From Gammaproteobacteria bacterium (GTDB lineage Bacteria > Pseudomonadota > Gammaproteobacteria > Steroidobacterales > Woeseiaceae), in NCBI GenBank assembly GCA_029862045.1, contig JAOTYE010000025.1, forward strand, positions 1 to 48,464: 48,464 nt of DNA. The letters run 5' to 3'. The notes beneath the pieces were generated by a model. That model had not been told where the DNA came from, did no database searches, and saw nothing but the letters and a program-made list of their open reading frames with translations. Shown here one piece after another: positions 16,197 through 25,290 of this stretch. The position numbers and the translations under genes were made by a program. Numbering within the stretch: the first letter of the stretch is position 1; each line of letters starts with the position of its first letter.

Positions 16197-17227
16197 ACAA
16201 TTCGGGCGAGGAAAGTGCAATGCGTACGAATGAAGCAGTTGAAGAGCTGCTCGAACACGCGGCGCCCCGACCCGCGCCACCGAGCGATGATGAAGAGATC
16301 GTTCGTGATGCAGTGTATGCGCAGTGGCAAACGGTGACAGGCCGACGTCGAACGCGTCGCCGTATGACACAGTTTGCGATTGCGGCAACAGTGTTGCTGG
16401 CAGTCGCTGTGTCGTTCAATGCGCTGCAAGTTAGCGATGTCGAACCATTACAAGTGGCGACCATCGGCAAGAGTCATGGATCGATCTATCTGCTCGGAGA
16501 GCAATCCGAACTGCACGAGATGACCGACCTCACAGCGATTTCCGCAGGGCAGGTCATTGTTACTGGCGATGCGGCCGGTATCGGACTCGAATGGGGCAAT
16601 GGCGGCTCACTGCGTATCGACGAGAATACGCGTATCGAGTTCAGGTCCGCCGATTCAGTGTATTTGCAGTCGGGGCGGATCTATTTCGATTCGCAGCCGT
16701 CGCAATCTGTGGCAGCGATCACAGGGTCGGGCTTTGAGATTACGACAGATCACGGTTCGGTCAAACACGTCGGCACGCAATACATGACGTTGGCTGACGC
16801 AGACAGATTAACGGTCAGTGTCCGCGAAGGCCGGGTTGCGGTGGATGGTGTGTACGTTGCAGAGGCTGTTGCGCTCGAAGGTCAGCAGTTGACAGTGTCG
16901 GGTGGTGCGCGCCCGACTGTCGTAAATTTCAGTGGACATGGTGAAGCCTGGAATTGGGTTGAGGCGACCGCGCCTGCCGCCGATGTTGACGGCAGAACCG
17001 TTGACGAGTTCCTGCAATGGGTGGGTCGTGAGACGGGTCTGCAGGTTGCTTACGAATCTCCGGCCGCAGAAGAGAAAGCGCGTGAGGGAGTGCTGTTTGG
17101 TAACGTCGATATGGACATGGACCCGAGAGACAAATTGCAATTCCGGATGTCGGGTGAGGATCTTGATTACCGCATAGATGGGGGGACCATCAACGTGAGT
17201 GCAATAGATTCAGGTAGTCGCCCGTAG
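16193..17227 (+). CDS. FecR-like anti-sigma factor
   Basis: A 344-residue inner-membrane sigma regulator. Residues 1-58 are cytoplasmic and likely bind the sigma factor. Residues about 59-79 form one membrane helix. The FecR beta-helical domain follows (GQVIVTGDAAGIGLEWGNGGSLRIDENTRIEF ... GSVKHVGTQYMTL). The C-terminal 75 residues (RTVDEFLQWVGRETGLQVAYES ... DYRIDGGTINV) resemble an STN-type signalling domain, so the receptor's periplasmic STN-like domain may contact it. The start overlaps the sigma stop by 4 nt and it precedes the receptor by 37 bases. Confidence 0.88.
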   Translation: MNNSGEESAMRTNEAVEELLEHAAPRPAPPSDDEEIVRDAVYAQWQTVTGRRRTRRRMTQFAIAATVLLAVAVSFNALQVSDVEPLQVATIGKSHGSIYLLGEQSELHEMTDLTAISAGQVIVTGDAAGIGLEWGNGGSLRIDENTRIEFRSADSVYLQSGRIYFDSQPSQSVAAITGSGFEITTDHGSVKHVGTQYMTLADADRLTVSVREGRVAVDGVYVAEAVALEGQQLTVSGGARPTVVNFSGHGEAWNWVEATAPAADVDGRTVDEFLQWVGRETGLQVAYESPAAEEKAREGVLFGNVDMDMDPRDKLQFRMSGEDLDYRIDGGTINVSAIDSGSRP

Positions 17228-17264
17228 CGCTCGGTACTCTCGCCACAGGCGGAGGAATCAGCAT

Positions 17265-19796
17265 ATGTTGCGGACGTTATTGATAGTGGTCTTATTGCTG
17301 CCGGCGGCCGGTCTGGCCGCGGACGGCGATGCTGTGACTTACAGTGGCCGACCGGTTGCCGCGATCATCGACGAATTCCGCGACGCCGGCCACCCGTTCG
17401 CCTACAGCACAAACCTTGTTGCCGAAGATCTGATCGTTACGGTTGAGCCTGAGGCGACGGATCCTGTCGAGATCGTTCGCGAGATCCTGCGGGAACATGG
17501 CCTGACTATTCGGTCCGAGGCTGGCGTGCATCTCGTTGTACGCTACGACAGCGCAGGGCTGCCTGGCGAAAGCGTCGTCCTGGTCATTACAACCAAGGGC
17601 AGCGATCAACCCGTTGAACGCGCCGCTATTTCTGTCGACCCCGCTTTGTCTTTGTCCGCACGCCATTTGCCTGGCATTTACGAGTATTCGGATGTTTCTC
17701 CCGGGCGCTACCACTTTGCGATCGAAGCGCCCGGATTTGAGACCGTGAGACGCATCGTTGACGTGTGGCCCGGTGAAACCACTGTGAACAGTGTCGGGAT
17801 GGATGCAGCCAAGCCCGAGATCGAGACTATCGCTGTATCCGCGAGCCGCTACGAGATCCTCAGAGACATCGCGACGTCGAGATTCGCGCTTGATCAACGC
17901 ACAATTCAGAACATGCCAGACATCGGCGAGGACCCGATGCGGGCTGTGCAACGTCTGCCTGGCGCCGCGGCGAGCGGCGCATCGGCGAAAACGCATTTTC
18001 GTGGTGGCGAAGACAGCGAGATCGGCATCATGTTGAATGGGCATGGGCTTTTCGACCCATTCCATATCCGTGATTATCAGAGCATCTTCAGCGCCATCGA
18101 CTCACGGGCGATTGAAGGTGTTGAGGTCTACACCGGTGGATTTCCTGTGCGCTTCGGCGACCGTATGAGCGGACTTGTGTTGATGGAGTCACTCGAGGCA
18201 TTGCGGCCGCGGCATACTGAGATCGGCCTCAGCGTGTTTAACTCTTCATTTCTGACTGCTGGCAATGAGGCGGACCGTAGCTGGCTTGTTTCTGCGCGTC
18301 GCGGCAATCTCGATCTCATTATCGACCCTCAGTATGGCAGTCCGTCGTATTACGATGTGTTTGGCGAGTTCAGTTACGACATCTCGCCGAACGCGACATT
18401 GTCCGTCAACGCACTTTTCGCCGATGACCGTGTTGAGGTTGTGCTGGAGTCAGAGCCGGACGAGCTCGAGAGAGTCGTCAGTAGAACGAAGAACGGACAA
18501 TTGTGGGTGCAGCTCGATAATCGGTGGTCGGAAGATTTAACGAGCAAGTTAGTGTTGTCGGCGATTTCATTCGACAATCGACGTGATGGCTCTCTCGGTG
18601 ACGTGGAAAAGCTCGTTGCTGCAGTTCTTGATGAGCGCGAGGTCGAGCAATTCAGCTTCCGGCAGGACTGGACCTGGAACTCAGCGAAGTCCCACCTGAT
18701 GCAGTGGGGTATCGAAGTCACATATGCCGACGCGCAATACAACTACGCGAACAGTGCAGAGTATTTTGGACTGCCGGCAATGTTCGAGGATCAGCCTGAG
18801 TCTGTCAGTCTGGCAGCTACAGCTGAACCGAGCGGCAGCAGTTACTCGCTGTATTACTCCGATCGCTGGAAAGTTTCGCCGAAGACAGTTCTTGAGTGGG
18901 GCCTGAGATGGGACGATCAGACCTACACCGACCTGTCCTCAGATTCTCAGTTAAGCCCCCGAATCAATATCATGCGTTCGATGGGGTCCAATACCGAGTT
19001 GCGACTCAGTTGGGGCCGTTACCACCAATCGCAAGGCATCAATGATCTGCAGATTGAAGATGGCGTGACCAATTTCTGGCCGGCACAAAAGGCGGATCAC
19101 ATGATTGCCGGCATTCATCATTTGATTCGCGACAAGTACTCGCTTCGCCTTGAAGTGTTTCGCAAAGATATGCACGACGTGCGGCCGAGGTTCGAGAATC
19201 TGTTCGATCCGCTTGGTCTTATACCAGAGATTCAACCGGACCGGGTGCGTCTGGATCCAACGAGTGCTACATCGGAGGGTGTTGAGATTTCGATCGACCG
19301 CTCAAATGGGCCGCTAACCTGGTGGGCGTCGTACACCTTGGCCGAAGCGACTGATCGCATCAACGGTAACGACGAGTATCGCAGTTGGGATCAACGGCAC
19401 GCTTTCCAGGGCGGTCTCGCCTGGTCGAACGAGAAGTGGGATGTGGCACTGGCGGCAAGTATTCACTCAGGCTGGCCGACGTCAGAATTGATGCTGATCG
19501 AGGATGGTGTCGATGATGACGGAGAGCCGGAGTTCGTCGCGATAACCGGTCCCCGCAATGTGGAACGATTTGGGTCGTTCGCAAGCGTGGACTTCCGTGT
19601 GAGCCGCACATGGAAGTTGCAGCGCGGCACGTTTATGGCTTTTTTTGAAGTCTCCAACCTGACCAATCGTGAGAATGAATGTTGCCGCGACTATGATTTC
19701 GATGAAGACGAAGTTACGGGTGAAGATGTATTCGACAGCGACGTCGACTACTGGATGCCTTTGCTACCCGCAATCGGCGTCTTGTGGGAGTTTTGA
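17265..19796 (+). CDS. TonB-dependent outer-membrane receptor with STN-like N-terminus
   Basis: An 843-residue receptor. The signal peptide (LLIVVLLLPAAGLAA) is followed by an STN-like signalling domain (about 22-92: VTYSGRPVAAIIDEFRDAG ... LTIRSEAGVHLVVR) and a carboxypeptidase-regulatory-like beta-sandwich (about 100-180). Next are a plug (MRAVQRLPGAAASGASAKTHFRGG ... IEGVEVYTGGFPVRFGDRMSG) and a barrel ending in an aromatic residue (GVLWEF), as outer-membrane proteins do. GGAGGA precedes the ATG. With the adjacent sigma and FecR-like genes it should act as both transporter and signal transducer. The substrate is unknown; the plug and barrel do not identify a siderophore class. Confidence 0.9.
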   Translation: MLRTLLIVVLLLPAAGLAADGDAVTYSGRPVAAIIDEFRDAGHPFAYSTNLVAEDLIVTVEPEATDPVEIVREILREHGLTIRSEAGVHLVVRYDSAGLPGESVVLVITTKGSDQPVERAAISVDPALSLSARHLPGIYEYSDVSPGRYHFAIEAPGFETVRRIVDVWPGETTVNSVGMDAAKPEIETIAVSASRYEILRDIATSRFALDQRTIQNMPDIGEDPMRAVQRLPGAAASGASAKTHFRGGEDSEIGIMLNGHGLFDPFHIRDYQSIFSAIDSRAIEGVEVYTGGFPVRFGDRMSGLVLMESLEALRPRHTEIGLSVFNSSFLTAGNEADRSWLVSARRGNLDLIIDPQYGSPSYYDVFGEFSYDISPNATLSVNALFADDRVEVVLESEPDELERVVSRTKNGQLWVQLDNRWSEDLTSKLVLSAISFDNRRDGSLGDVEKLVAAVLDEREVEQFSFRQDWTWNSAKSHLMQWGIEVTYADAQYNYANSAEYFGLPAMFEDQPESVSLAATAEPSGSSYSLYYSDRWKVSPKTVLEWGLRWDDQTYTDLSSDSQLSPRINIMRSMGSNTELRLSWGRYHQSQGINDLQIEDGVTNFWPAQKADHMIAGIHHLIRDKYSLRLEVFRKDMHDVRPRFENLFDPLGLIPEIQPDRVRLDPTSATSEGVEISIDRSNGPLTWWASYTLAEATDRINGNDEYRSWDQRHAFQGGLAWSNEKWDVALAASIHSGWPTSELMLIEDGVDDDGEPEFVAITGPRNVERFGSFASVDFRVSRTWKLQRGTFMAFFEVSNLTNRENECCRDYDFDEDEVTGEDVFDSDVDYWMPLLPAIGVLWEF

Positions 19797-20228
19797 CCAG
19801 GCGTCAATCGTTTGGCGGTAAAGGCTGATCAGCTTCTCAGGTTCAGCTTCCGATGGCGGAATCAAGCTCTGCGCCCGCTGAAATACCGACCGTTTCAACG
19901 GGTTTCGGCTCGTGCTGATTTTGTCGGGTGTTGTCATGACGAACGGTGTAGAGCGCGTCAGCGTCAGCAATAGACCGGCCTGCCCACTCGTGTTGTCGTG
20001 TATATGCACGAGGTCGACCTTCGGCATCAGGCAATACGCCATGACAGGTGTCTTGACGACCGGCCCGACCGTGACATACGGGCAACTCTGCAGCCGTCTC
20101 GCCAGCGCAATACTGGCAACGAGTACGTGTTGCTCAATCGCGAGCCGGTCGAACGCTTCGATCAATGAGGTGAATCGGGTGATCGTGTCATCCGATGCTG
20201 TAGTGAGGCAAATGTGGCCGATATGCAC
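19764..20228 (-). CDS. Short glycosyltransferase-like protein (GT4 N-terminal type, deleted)
   Basis: A 154-residue protein. The start MHIGHICLTTASDD and the segment KVDLVHIHDNTSGQAGLLLTLTRSTPFVMTTPD look like the N-terminal Rossmann domain of family-4 glycosyltransferases, which usually reach 350-400 residues. The end (LISLYRQTIDAWSKL) resembles the extreme C-terminus of such enzymes, so the catalytic donor-binding domain seems missing. It may be an internal deletion remnant or a small independent protein. The 3' end overlaps the receptor gene tail-to-tail by 33 nt. Confidence 0.6.
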   Translation of the reverse strand: MHIGHICLTTASDDTITRFTSLIEAFDRLAIEQHVLVASIALARRLQSCPYVTVGPVVKTPVMAYCLMPKVDLVHIHDNTSGQAGLLLTLTRSTPFVMTTPDKISTSRNPLKRSVFQRAQSLIPPSEAEPEKLISLYRQTIDAWSKLPQDADCG

Positions 20229-20318
20229 GATACTTCCATGAAGCCAAGGTCACTTCCGTTACTCACTTAGACGGCCGCTCGGTCGAAAATCGGTCTCGGA
20301 TTCGACATCAGGTAAAGG

Positions 20319-20344
20319 GCGTGGGGCCCGCGAAGGCCCCACGC
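20319..20344. terminator. GC-rich perfect hairpin, possible terminator
   Basis: A 10-bp perfect inverted repeat (GCGTGGGGCC / GGCCCCACGC) around CGCGAA lies in the 266-bp gap between the GFA gene and the glycosyltransferase fragment. It could end transcription of the minus-strand GFA gene, but no T run follows on either strand. I see no gene in the rest of this gap. Confidence 0.35.
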
Positions 20345-20494
20345 ATCGGTCGGCGAAGCCATCCAGCCCTTTTTCAGGAGCTCTTCAGGTACCGTCAATC
20401 CGGCAACGTCGGGGGGGAGCACGACGCGCCGGGGGGTGTCAGTTTCTTCGCCTCTGTATCTTCAGACCGGTCCGGAGCTGGAAATCGGTCGAGT

Positions 20495-20902
20495 TCAGGA
20501 CGAATTGACCGTTCTGGCGTATTGCGGCAGGCCGTCGCGAATAGTTACCCAGGGCAGCCTGTCTTCCATCCAAATGTGCGCCGCAGGCGAGAACTTGGCT
20601 GGTTTATCGAAGCTGGTGAGCGTCACATCGATCTCCCCGACTCGATCGGCGTGCTCGTAGGTCAACGACGTGCCGCAATTCGCACACAGGCCGCGAGTAA
20701 CCGGCGCCGCAGAATGGTGTTCGACCATGTTGCCACGGGTCACCACAAACGAGTCTCGTGCGAATGTCGCCCACGCCACGTACACACCACCTGCTGCACG
20801 TCGACAACTCTCACAATGACAAAAACAGGCGAATTTGGCCGGGCCGGTGACCTCGAACCGGATATCGCCACAGAAACAGCTGCCCTTGTAGGTCTCATTC
20901 AC
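20495..20902 (-). CDS. GFA family (CENP-V/GFA) zinc-binding protein
   Basis: A 135-residue protein with the GFA-family zinc pattern CFCGDIRFEV ... CFCHCESCRRAAGG ... CANCGTSL. The founding member was described as glutathione-dependent formaldehyde-activating enzyme, but most homologues have no proven activity. The start is GTG at 20902. It lies nine bases after the DUF2784 gene on the same strand and begins a run of minus-strand accessory genes. Confidence 0.9.
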   Translation of the reverse strand: MNETYKGSCFCGDIRFEVTGPAKFACFCHCESCRRAAGGVYVAWATFARDSFVVTRGNMVEHHSAAPVTRGLCANCGTSLTYEHADRVGEIDVTLTSFDKPAKFSPAAHIWMEDRLPWVTIRDGLPQYARTVNSS

Positions 20903-20911
20903 GATCTGCGA

Positions 20912-21340
20912 CTACCTTTCGGTTGTTCGTGCTGATTTCCTGGTGATAGCCCCTGGCCGGATCCAAAACCAGCTGGCTACAACCAGCGCTCCGAACGTTG
21001 TATAGCACACGGCAAATACCCACGCCGGCGCATCATAGTACAGAATAGTTTCGAGCCAGTGGGCGATGAAGGCACCTGGGTAAACCGTGTCTCCGGCGCG
21101 TGACCGCAGCGCCATCTCAAGCGTCGTCAGCGGGCAAATGACACCGAACCAGGACTGCAACACGACCACGGTAATCGCCGCGAGATGTGCCCATCGAAAC
21201 CATGGGTTTCTGACCCAGGTCCAGGCAAAGGCCTTACCCGTGAAGATGAGTATCAGGCCGACGACGACAAACGCGACGAACGACGCATGCAACAGCAATA
21301 TCAGATCGGCAGCCAGCAGATAGAGAGTCTGCGTGTCCAC
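20912..21340 (-). CDS. DUF2784 membrane protein
   Basis: A 142-residue membrane protein with four predicted helices (LLAADLILLLHASFVAFVVVGLILI; WAHLAAITVVVLQSWFGVICPLT; the GAFIAHWLETILYY region; WVFAVCYTTFGALVVASWFWI). The LHxxFVxFVVxGxxL and QSWFGVICPLTTLE blocks are characteristic of DUF2784. Function is unknown. The start is GTG. It lies between the GFA and VOC genes on the same strand. Confidence 0.87.
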   Translation of the reverse strand: MDTQTLYLLAADLILLLHASFVAFVVVGLILIFTGKAFAWTWVRNPWFRWAHLAAITVVVLQSWFGVICPLTTLEMALRSRAGDTVYPGAFIAHWLETILYYDAPAWVFAVCYTTFGALVVASWFWIRPGAITRKSARTTER

Positions 21341-21366
21341 TAGCAGTTGCGGCTCCGTTAGCCCGG

Positions 21367-21759
21367 TCAGTCTTGCGCAGTTTGATACATCTGAATCAAG
21401 TTACCGCACGAGTCGTCGAACACCGCGACTATGGTGCCGCCGGCATCCGCTGGTTCAGAGCGGAATGAAACGCCAGCATCCGCAAGCCGCTCGTATTCGG
21501 CACCGACGTCCGCCACTTCAAAAGACGCTACCGGAATGCCGTCATCATGCAAAGCGTTTTGATACGCCTTACTGGCAGGATGCGCGTTTGGTTCCAACAG
21601 CAGCTGTGCGGCATCGGGTTCTTCAGGTGACACAACGGTTAGCCATCGAAACTCGCCGAGATCGATGTCAAGTTTCTTCTCAAAACCCAGGATGTCACAA
21701 TAAAACTCCAGCGCACGTTGCTGGTCTTCTACCGGAACACTGATAAGGCGTATTTTCAT
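21367..21759 (-). CDS. VOC family (glyoxalase-like) protein
   Basis: A 130-residue vicinal-oxygen-chelate fold protein with two beta-alpha-beta-beta-beta modules (IRLISVPVEDQQRALEFYCDILGF ... GTIVAVFDDSCGNLIQMYQ). The Asp/Gly/Asn-rich end matches the C-terminal metal-site strand of bleomycin-resistance/glyoxalase proteins. The start is placed at ATG 21759, seven bases after GGAGA; two upstream in-frame codons have poorer spacing. The substrate is unknown. It follows a second VOC gene by 27 bases. Confidence 0.9.
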   Translation of the reverse strand: MKIRLISVPVEDQQRALEFYCDILGFEKKLDIDLGEFRWLTVVSPEEPDAAQLLLEPNAHPASKAYQNALHDDGIPVASFEVADVGAEYERLADAGVSFRSEPADAGGTIVAVFDDSCGNLIQMYQTAQD

Positions 21760-21786
21760 CGTCATTTCTCCGTCGCGCAAGGAATC

Positions 21787-22158
21787 TCAGATTCTCCAGG
21801 GCGGGAATCTTCGATTCTCTCCTGCATGATAGACGCACACTCGATTGCCAGCGGGATCGCGCAGATACGCCTCGCGCCAAAGCCAATCTTGGTCCGTTAC
21901 GTCGCCGTCAAACTCAAGTCCATCTGACTTCAGGCGCCTGACTTCGGCGTCAACGTCATCCACTTCAAAGTAAATAGTAACCGCAGATGCGGTCACCTCC
22001 GGGTCGGTCTTGTGAATCGACAACGTCGTACCGGACGAGGACTCGAACCGTGCGTAGCGCGGTGGGCTGTCTACGATCTGACGAAGACCGAGCTTTGCGT
22101 AGAATGCTACCGACTCGTCATAGTTCACACAGGGGATTGTGATCTGGTTGAAATTCAT
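21787..22158 (-). CDS. VOC family (glyoxalase-like) protein
   Basis: A 123-residue VOC protein beginning MNFNQITIPCVNYDESVAFYAKLGLRQI and ending with REAYLRDPAGNRVCVYHAG, the classic DPxGN metal-site strand. It is only weakly similar to the neighbouring VOC protein, so this is not a recent duplication. The ATG is two bases past the M1 peptidase stop, so they are probably co-transcribed. Substrate unknown. Confidence 0.92.
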   Translation of the reverse strand: MNFNQITIPCVNYDESVAFYAKLGLRQIVDSPPRYARFESSSGTTLSIHKTDPEVTASAVTIYFEVDDVDAEVRRLKSDGLEFDGDVTDQDWLWREAYLRDPAGNRVCVYHAGENRRFPPWRI

Positions 22159-22160
22159 CG

Positions 22161-24071
22161 TCAGCCGTCGTTCTCCTCGGCGCGCTTAAACACCAACTCA
22201 ATACTCGCAATTGTCAACGGGTGGTACATGCTGCGCGCCCTTGCAAACATTTCCCGCGCCAACTCAAGATCTGATCCATTTTCGGCAAGTGCTTTGTATA
22301 CGGGCCTGACCAATCGCGTTCGGCCATAACGACGTAGATGCTGTTCGAGTTTCTCGTACGCTGGGCGATACTGACGTTGCGCGACCTGTATGAACCACGT
22401 CCTGCCGATCTCGGCATTGCGCGTGTCGCTGAATCCAAGAGCTACGTCCAGTTCACCAAGCTTCTCGGTTGAAAGGTCGGCATCCAGGCTGTTGATGAAG
22501 TGCATCATCGCTTGTGGGCTCCAGTCGGAGACCGGTATGTCTGTAATGTCGATTTCACCGCTCGACCAAGTGACAGCCATTGCAGCCGCTTGATCCAGCG
22601 TGTCCGAGCTTGGTATCAGGGCATCGTCGGGCAGGCCCGGTTTATATAACCACTGCTCAGCCTGCGCACGATTGACTTTGCTTTCAGGAAGCGAGAGAAG
22701 TTTCTCATCGAGGTAGTCGAGAAATACCTCGGAGGTGATCGTGCCAAATGCAAAATCGTTGAAGTACCTGCCGATAAACTCATCAAACGCTTCCCGTCCA
22801 ACGGCGTTCTCGAGGTATTGCAAAAAAAGATTTCCTTTGTGGTAATGAATCGTTCCCTGGAAGTCGTCCGGATCGCCGGTCTCGAATGGTGGTGCTAATG
22901 CCTGTAGCACAGGATTGACCACCTCGAAGTCGAGCAGTAGTTCCCGGTAGCCCAATACGTTCTCTTCGGCCGCGCGCTCCTTGCTGTAGATGACTTCCAT
23001 CAACCGCGATTCCAGATAACTGGTCCAGCCTTCATTAAGCCAGCCATCTCGCCAGGTCGCGTTGGTGACGAGGTTACCGGACCAGGAATGCGCAAGTTCG
23101 TGGGCAACAACGGCGACGAGGCTGCGATCACCGGCGAGCAAGCTCGGTGTCAGGAATGAAAGCCGTGGATTTTCCATTCCGCCGAAGGGGAAGCTGGGTG
23201 GCAGGATCAAAAGGTCATAACGTCCCCACTGGTAGGGGCCGAACATGGTTTCTGCCGTCTCGAGCATGGTTTGTGTGTCCGCAAACTCGAATGCAGAGGC
23301 CTCGAGCGTTTCAGGTTCGGAATACACTCCGGTCTGCTCGCCGATCGGTGCAAAGTAGATGTTGCCGACGGCCAGGGCAAGAAGATAGGACGGAATGCGC
23401 TGTGGCATTTCGAACTCATAGATTCCGTCGCGCTCTGCGCCGGGATCGTTATTGGCGCTCATAACGGCCAACAACTCAGGTGGCGTCCGGATCGTCGCGT
23501 TGTAAGTGATGCGAACGGCGGGCGTGTCCTGCAACGGCACCCAGCTCCTCGCGTGTATCGCCTGAGACTGGGAGAACAGGAACGGGTGTTCGCCACCCGC
23601 GGTCAATTCCGGTGGCAGCCACTGGAGCGCAGTCGCTTGCGGGCTTGTTCGATACTGAAGCGTCAGGACAATGTCCGGCTCGGTGTGCAACGCCGGCGGT
23701 ATGCTAACGATCAGGGGCGTCCCCATAACATCGTGAGTTTGACCGAGGCGGAAATCAGCGCCGACTGATTCGCCGGAATTCGATGAGAAACTCGCGTTTT
23801 CGATCGTCAGGTCACGGGTATCAAGGACTATTTCCGCAGCATCAGGGTCGATGCGTCGCATAGTCAGTGTCGCACTCCCATGCAGTTGCTCGGACTCGAA
23901 GTTGACGGTCAAATTCAGATCCAGATGGTCGGTGACAAAGCGATCCGTGTCAGCGAATGTGAAGTAATCACGCGCCAGAGAGCTGTCGTCAATCGGCGCC
24001 GGCGTTTCCCTTTGTGTGCAGGCGAATGTGGTGAGTGACGTGACAATCAGGAATACGATTTTGCGGTGCAC
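22161..24071 (-). CDS. M1 family aminopeptidase, lipoprotein
   Basis: A 636-residue zinc metallopeptidase of the leukotriene-A4-hydrolase-like branch of family M1. The N-terminus has a lipoprotein signal with cysteine 18 (SLTTFAC), so it is anchored in the periplasm. The substrate motif is GGMEN (297-301) and the zinc site is HELAHSW (324-330) plus Glu347 in NEGWTSY. The C-terminal alpha-helical domain (about 480-620) is of the LTA4H type. It should trim N-terminal residues from peptides. Whether it also has epoxide-hydrolase activity cannot be told. Confidence 0.95.
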   Translation of the reverse strand: MHRKIVFLIVTSLTTFACTQRETPAPIDDSSLARDYFTFADTDRFVTDHLDLNLTVNFESEQLHGSATLTMRRIDPDAAEIVLDTRDLTIENASFSSNSGESVGADFRLGQTHDVMGTPLIVSIPPALHTEPDIVLTLQYRTSPQATALQWLPPELTAGGEHPFLFSQSQAIHARSWVPLQDTPAVRITYNATIRTPPELLAVMSANNDPGAERDGIYEFEMPQRIPSYLLALAVGNIYFAPIGEQTGVYSEPETLEASAFEFADTQTMLETAETMFGPYQWGRYDLLILPPSFPFGGMENPRLSFLTPSLLAGDRSLVAVVAHELAHSWSGNLVTNATWRDGWLNEGWTSYLESRLMEVIYSKERAAEENVLGYRELLLDFEVVNPVLQALAPPFETGDPDDFQGTIHYHKGNLFLQYLENAVGREAFDEFIGRYFNDFAFGTITSEVFLDYLDEKLLSLPESKVNRAQAEQWLYKPGLPDDALIPSSDTLDQAAAMAVTWSSGEIDITDIPVSDWSPQAMMHFINSLDADLSTEKLGELDVALGFSDTRNAEIGRTWFIQVAQRQYRPAYEKLEQHLRRYGRTRLVRPVYKALAENGSDLELAREMFARARSMYHPLTIASIELVFKRAEENDG

Positions 24072-24101
24072 TTAGTGCTCCCTCGATTAGGATTGCGATC
24101 T

Positions 24102-24431
24102 TTATTGATCCGCTGGAGTTCCGGCATCAAACCAGAACTCGATCTCCGACGTTTCGACCTCGAAACGGGCAGCGTGAACCTTATTTGGCAGCAAATGGTA
24201 CCAGTCTCCCGGGCCATATCGGGATTCCTGCTCGTCGACAACCAAGATGAGCTCGCCTGCGGTAATGACACTGCGATTCTCTGTGGCGGGTGTATGCGGT
24301 TCTATCTCGGTCCCGGCAGGATACGATGCAAACAACACCGCGCAGTTGCTGGCATTGAGTTGATGGGCATCAAATGGTCCTGCAAACGGCGGCAGCGACG
24401 TGATCAGGTCTGGAAAGTGCTTTACTTTCAA
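24102..24431 (-). CDS. Small cupin-domain protein
   Basis: A 109-residue single-cupin protein. Cupin motif 1 is degenerate (PAGTEIEPHTPATENRSVITAGELILVV) and motif 2 is YGPGDWYHLLPNKVHAARF. Metal-binding His residues remain (PHTP, WYHL, VHAA). This resembles small sensor or isomerase-type cupins; no substrate can be assigned. It lies 30 bases upstream of the M1 peptidase on the same strand. Confidence 0.82.
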   Translation of the reverse strand: MKVKHFPDLITSLPPFAGPFDAHQLNASNCAVLFASYPAGTEIEPHTPATENRSVITAGELILVVDEQESRYGPGDWYHLLPNKVHAARFEVETSEIEFWFDAGTPADQ

Positions 24432-24485
24432 TGAGTTGTCGCCTTCTCAGGAAGCTCGGCGCCGGAGATCAACGTAACGATCCGG

Positions 24486-24683
24486 CTATCCTGGCTGACG
24501 TGCAATTCGAAAAGCCCAAAATGCCAGGCCGGCTGGCACTATCGTGGCGATCCAGGATACCCACATCGGAATTGCGAAATCGTCCACCTGAACCGGCATG
24601 TCTGCAACGATTCGTAGCAAGTGTGCCAGCGCCACCAGAGCGAAAAGCGTGCCTGACACGACACAATATTTTTTATGGTCCAT
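24486..24683 (-). CDS. Small two-helix membrane protein
   Basis: A 65-residue protein starting MDHKKYCVVSGTLFALVALAHLLRIV, placed at ATG 24683 because GGAGG lies nine bases upstream; an upstream in-frame start has no ribosome site. Two hydrophobic helices are separated by a short polar loop with an Asp pair (VQVDDFAIPMW). It looks like small conserved membrane proteins often found beside cupins, but I do not recognise a named family. Confidence 0.7.
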   Translation of the reverse strand: MDHKKYCVVSGTLFALVALAHLLRIVADMPVQVDDFAIPMWVSWIATIVPAGLAFWAFRIARQPG

Positions 24684-24781
24684 GTTCTTCAACCTCCAAA
24701 TGGTGAACTGCCATGCGGTGCTCGTCGCCGCATAATGCTCCACGTGTATGTCTCGTAGCGGCCAGTATCGTACGCACTTTG

Positions 24782-25216
24782 TCAGCCTGCACCTGCCCCC
24801 CTGCTTACTTCCATCAGGACGATAATCGTGGCAACGGAGAAGAGGATAAGAGTGGCAATATCGGCTGCGATATCAACCCACACTTTGCTGCTGTAATTCT
24901 CGCAGAACTTTTGCAGTCTTCGCGGCGCCGCTTCTTCCTCACTGCTGTCGCCCGGGTTGTCTTCGTCGTCGTCATAGAAGTACAGACCCCAGTTCACCCA
25001 CTTGTTAAACAGGGCCACAAGAGCCTGCAGCAAAACGCCAATGAGGAAAAGCACACCCACCAACTTCGACAAGCCGGAGTCTACGAGCGACGCGGCAAAG
25101 TCCTTTTGAGTGATGAACAGCACCGGACCACCCACGCCATAGGCGACGAACCAGGCCCGCAGCGTCTTCATGTGCTCTTCGTAGACTTTGTAGTGGCCGT
25201 CCGAACTCGCTGACAT
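24782..25216 (-). CDS. Hypothetical membrane protein
   Basis: A 144-residue protein with three hydrophobic segments (about 20-35, 50-68 and 115-136) and an acidic loop (DDDEDNPGDSSEEEAAP) between the second and third. The N-terminus MSASSDGHYKVYEEHMKTLRAWFVAYGVG is soluble. I recognise no family. It is in the same orientation as the flanking cupin genes, with 74 bases to the one upstream. Confidence 0.7.
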   Translation of the reverse strand: MSASSDGHYKVYEEHMKTLRAWFVAYGVGGPVLFITQKDFAASLVDSGLSKLVGVLFLIGVLLQALVALFNKWVNWGLYFYDDDEDNPGDSSEEEAAPRRLQKFCENYSSKVWVDIAADIATLILFSVATIIVLMEVSRGAGAG

Positions 25217-25290
25217 CGAAAAATCCCCTGATCAGAATAATACGCCGGTATTGGGCCAAGTTCCCGCCGTGAGTCAGCGCAGGCGCATTT

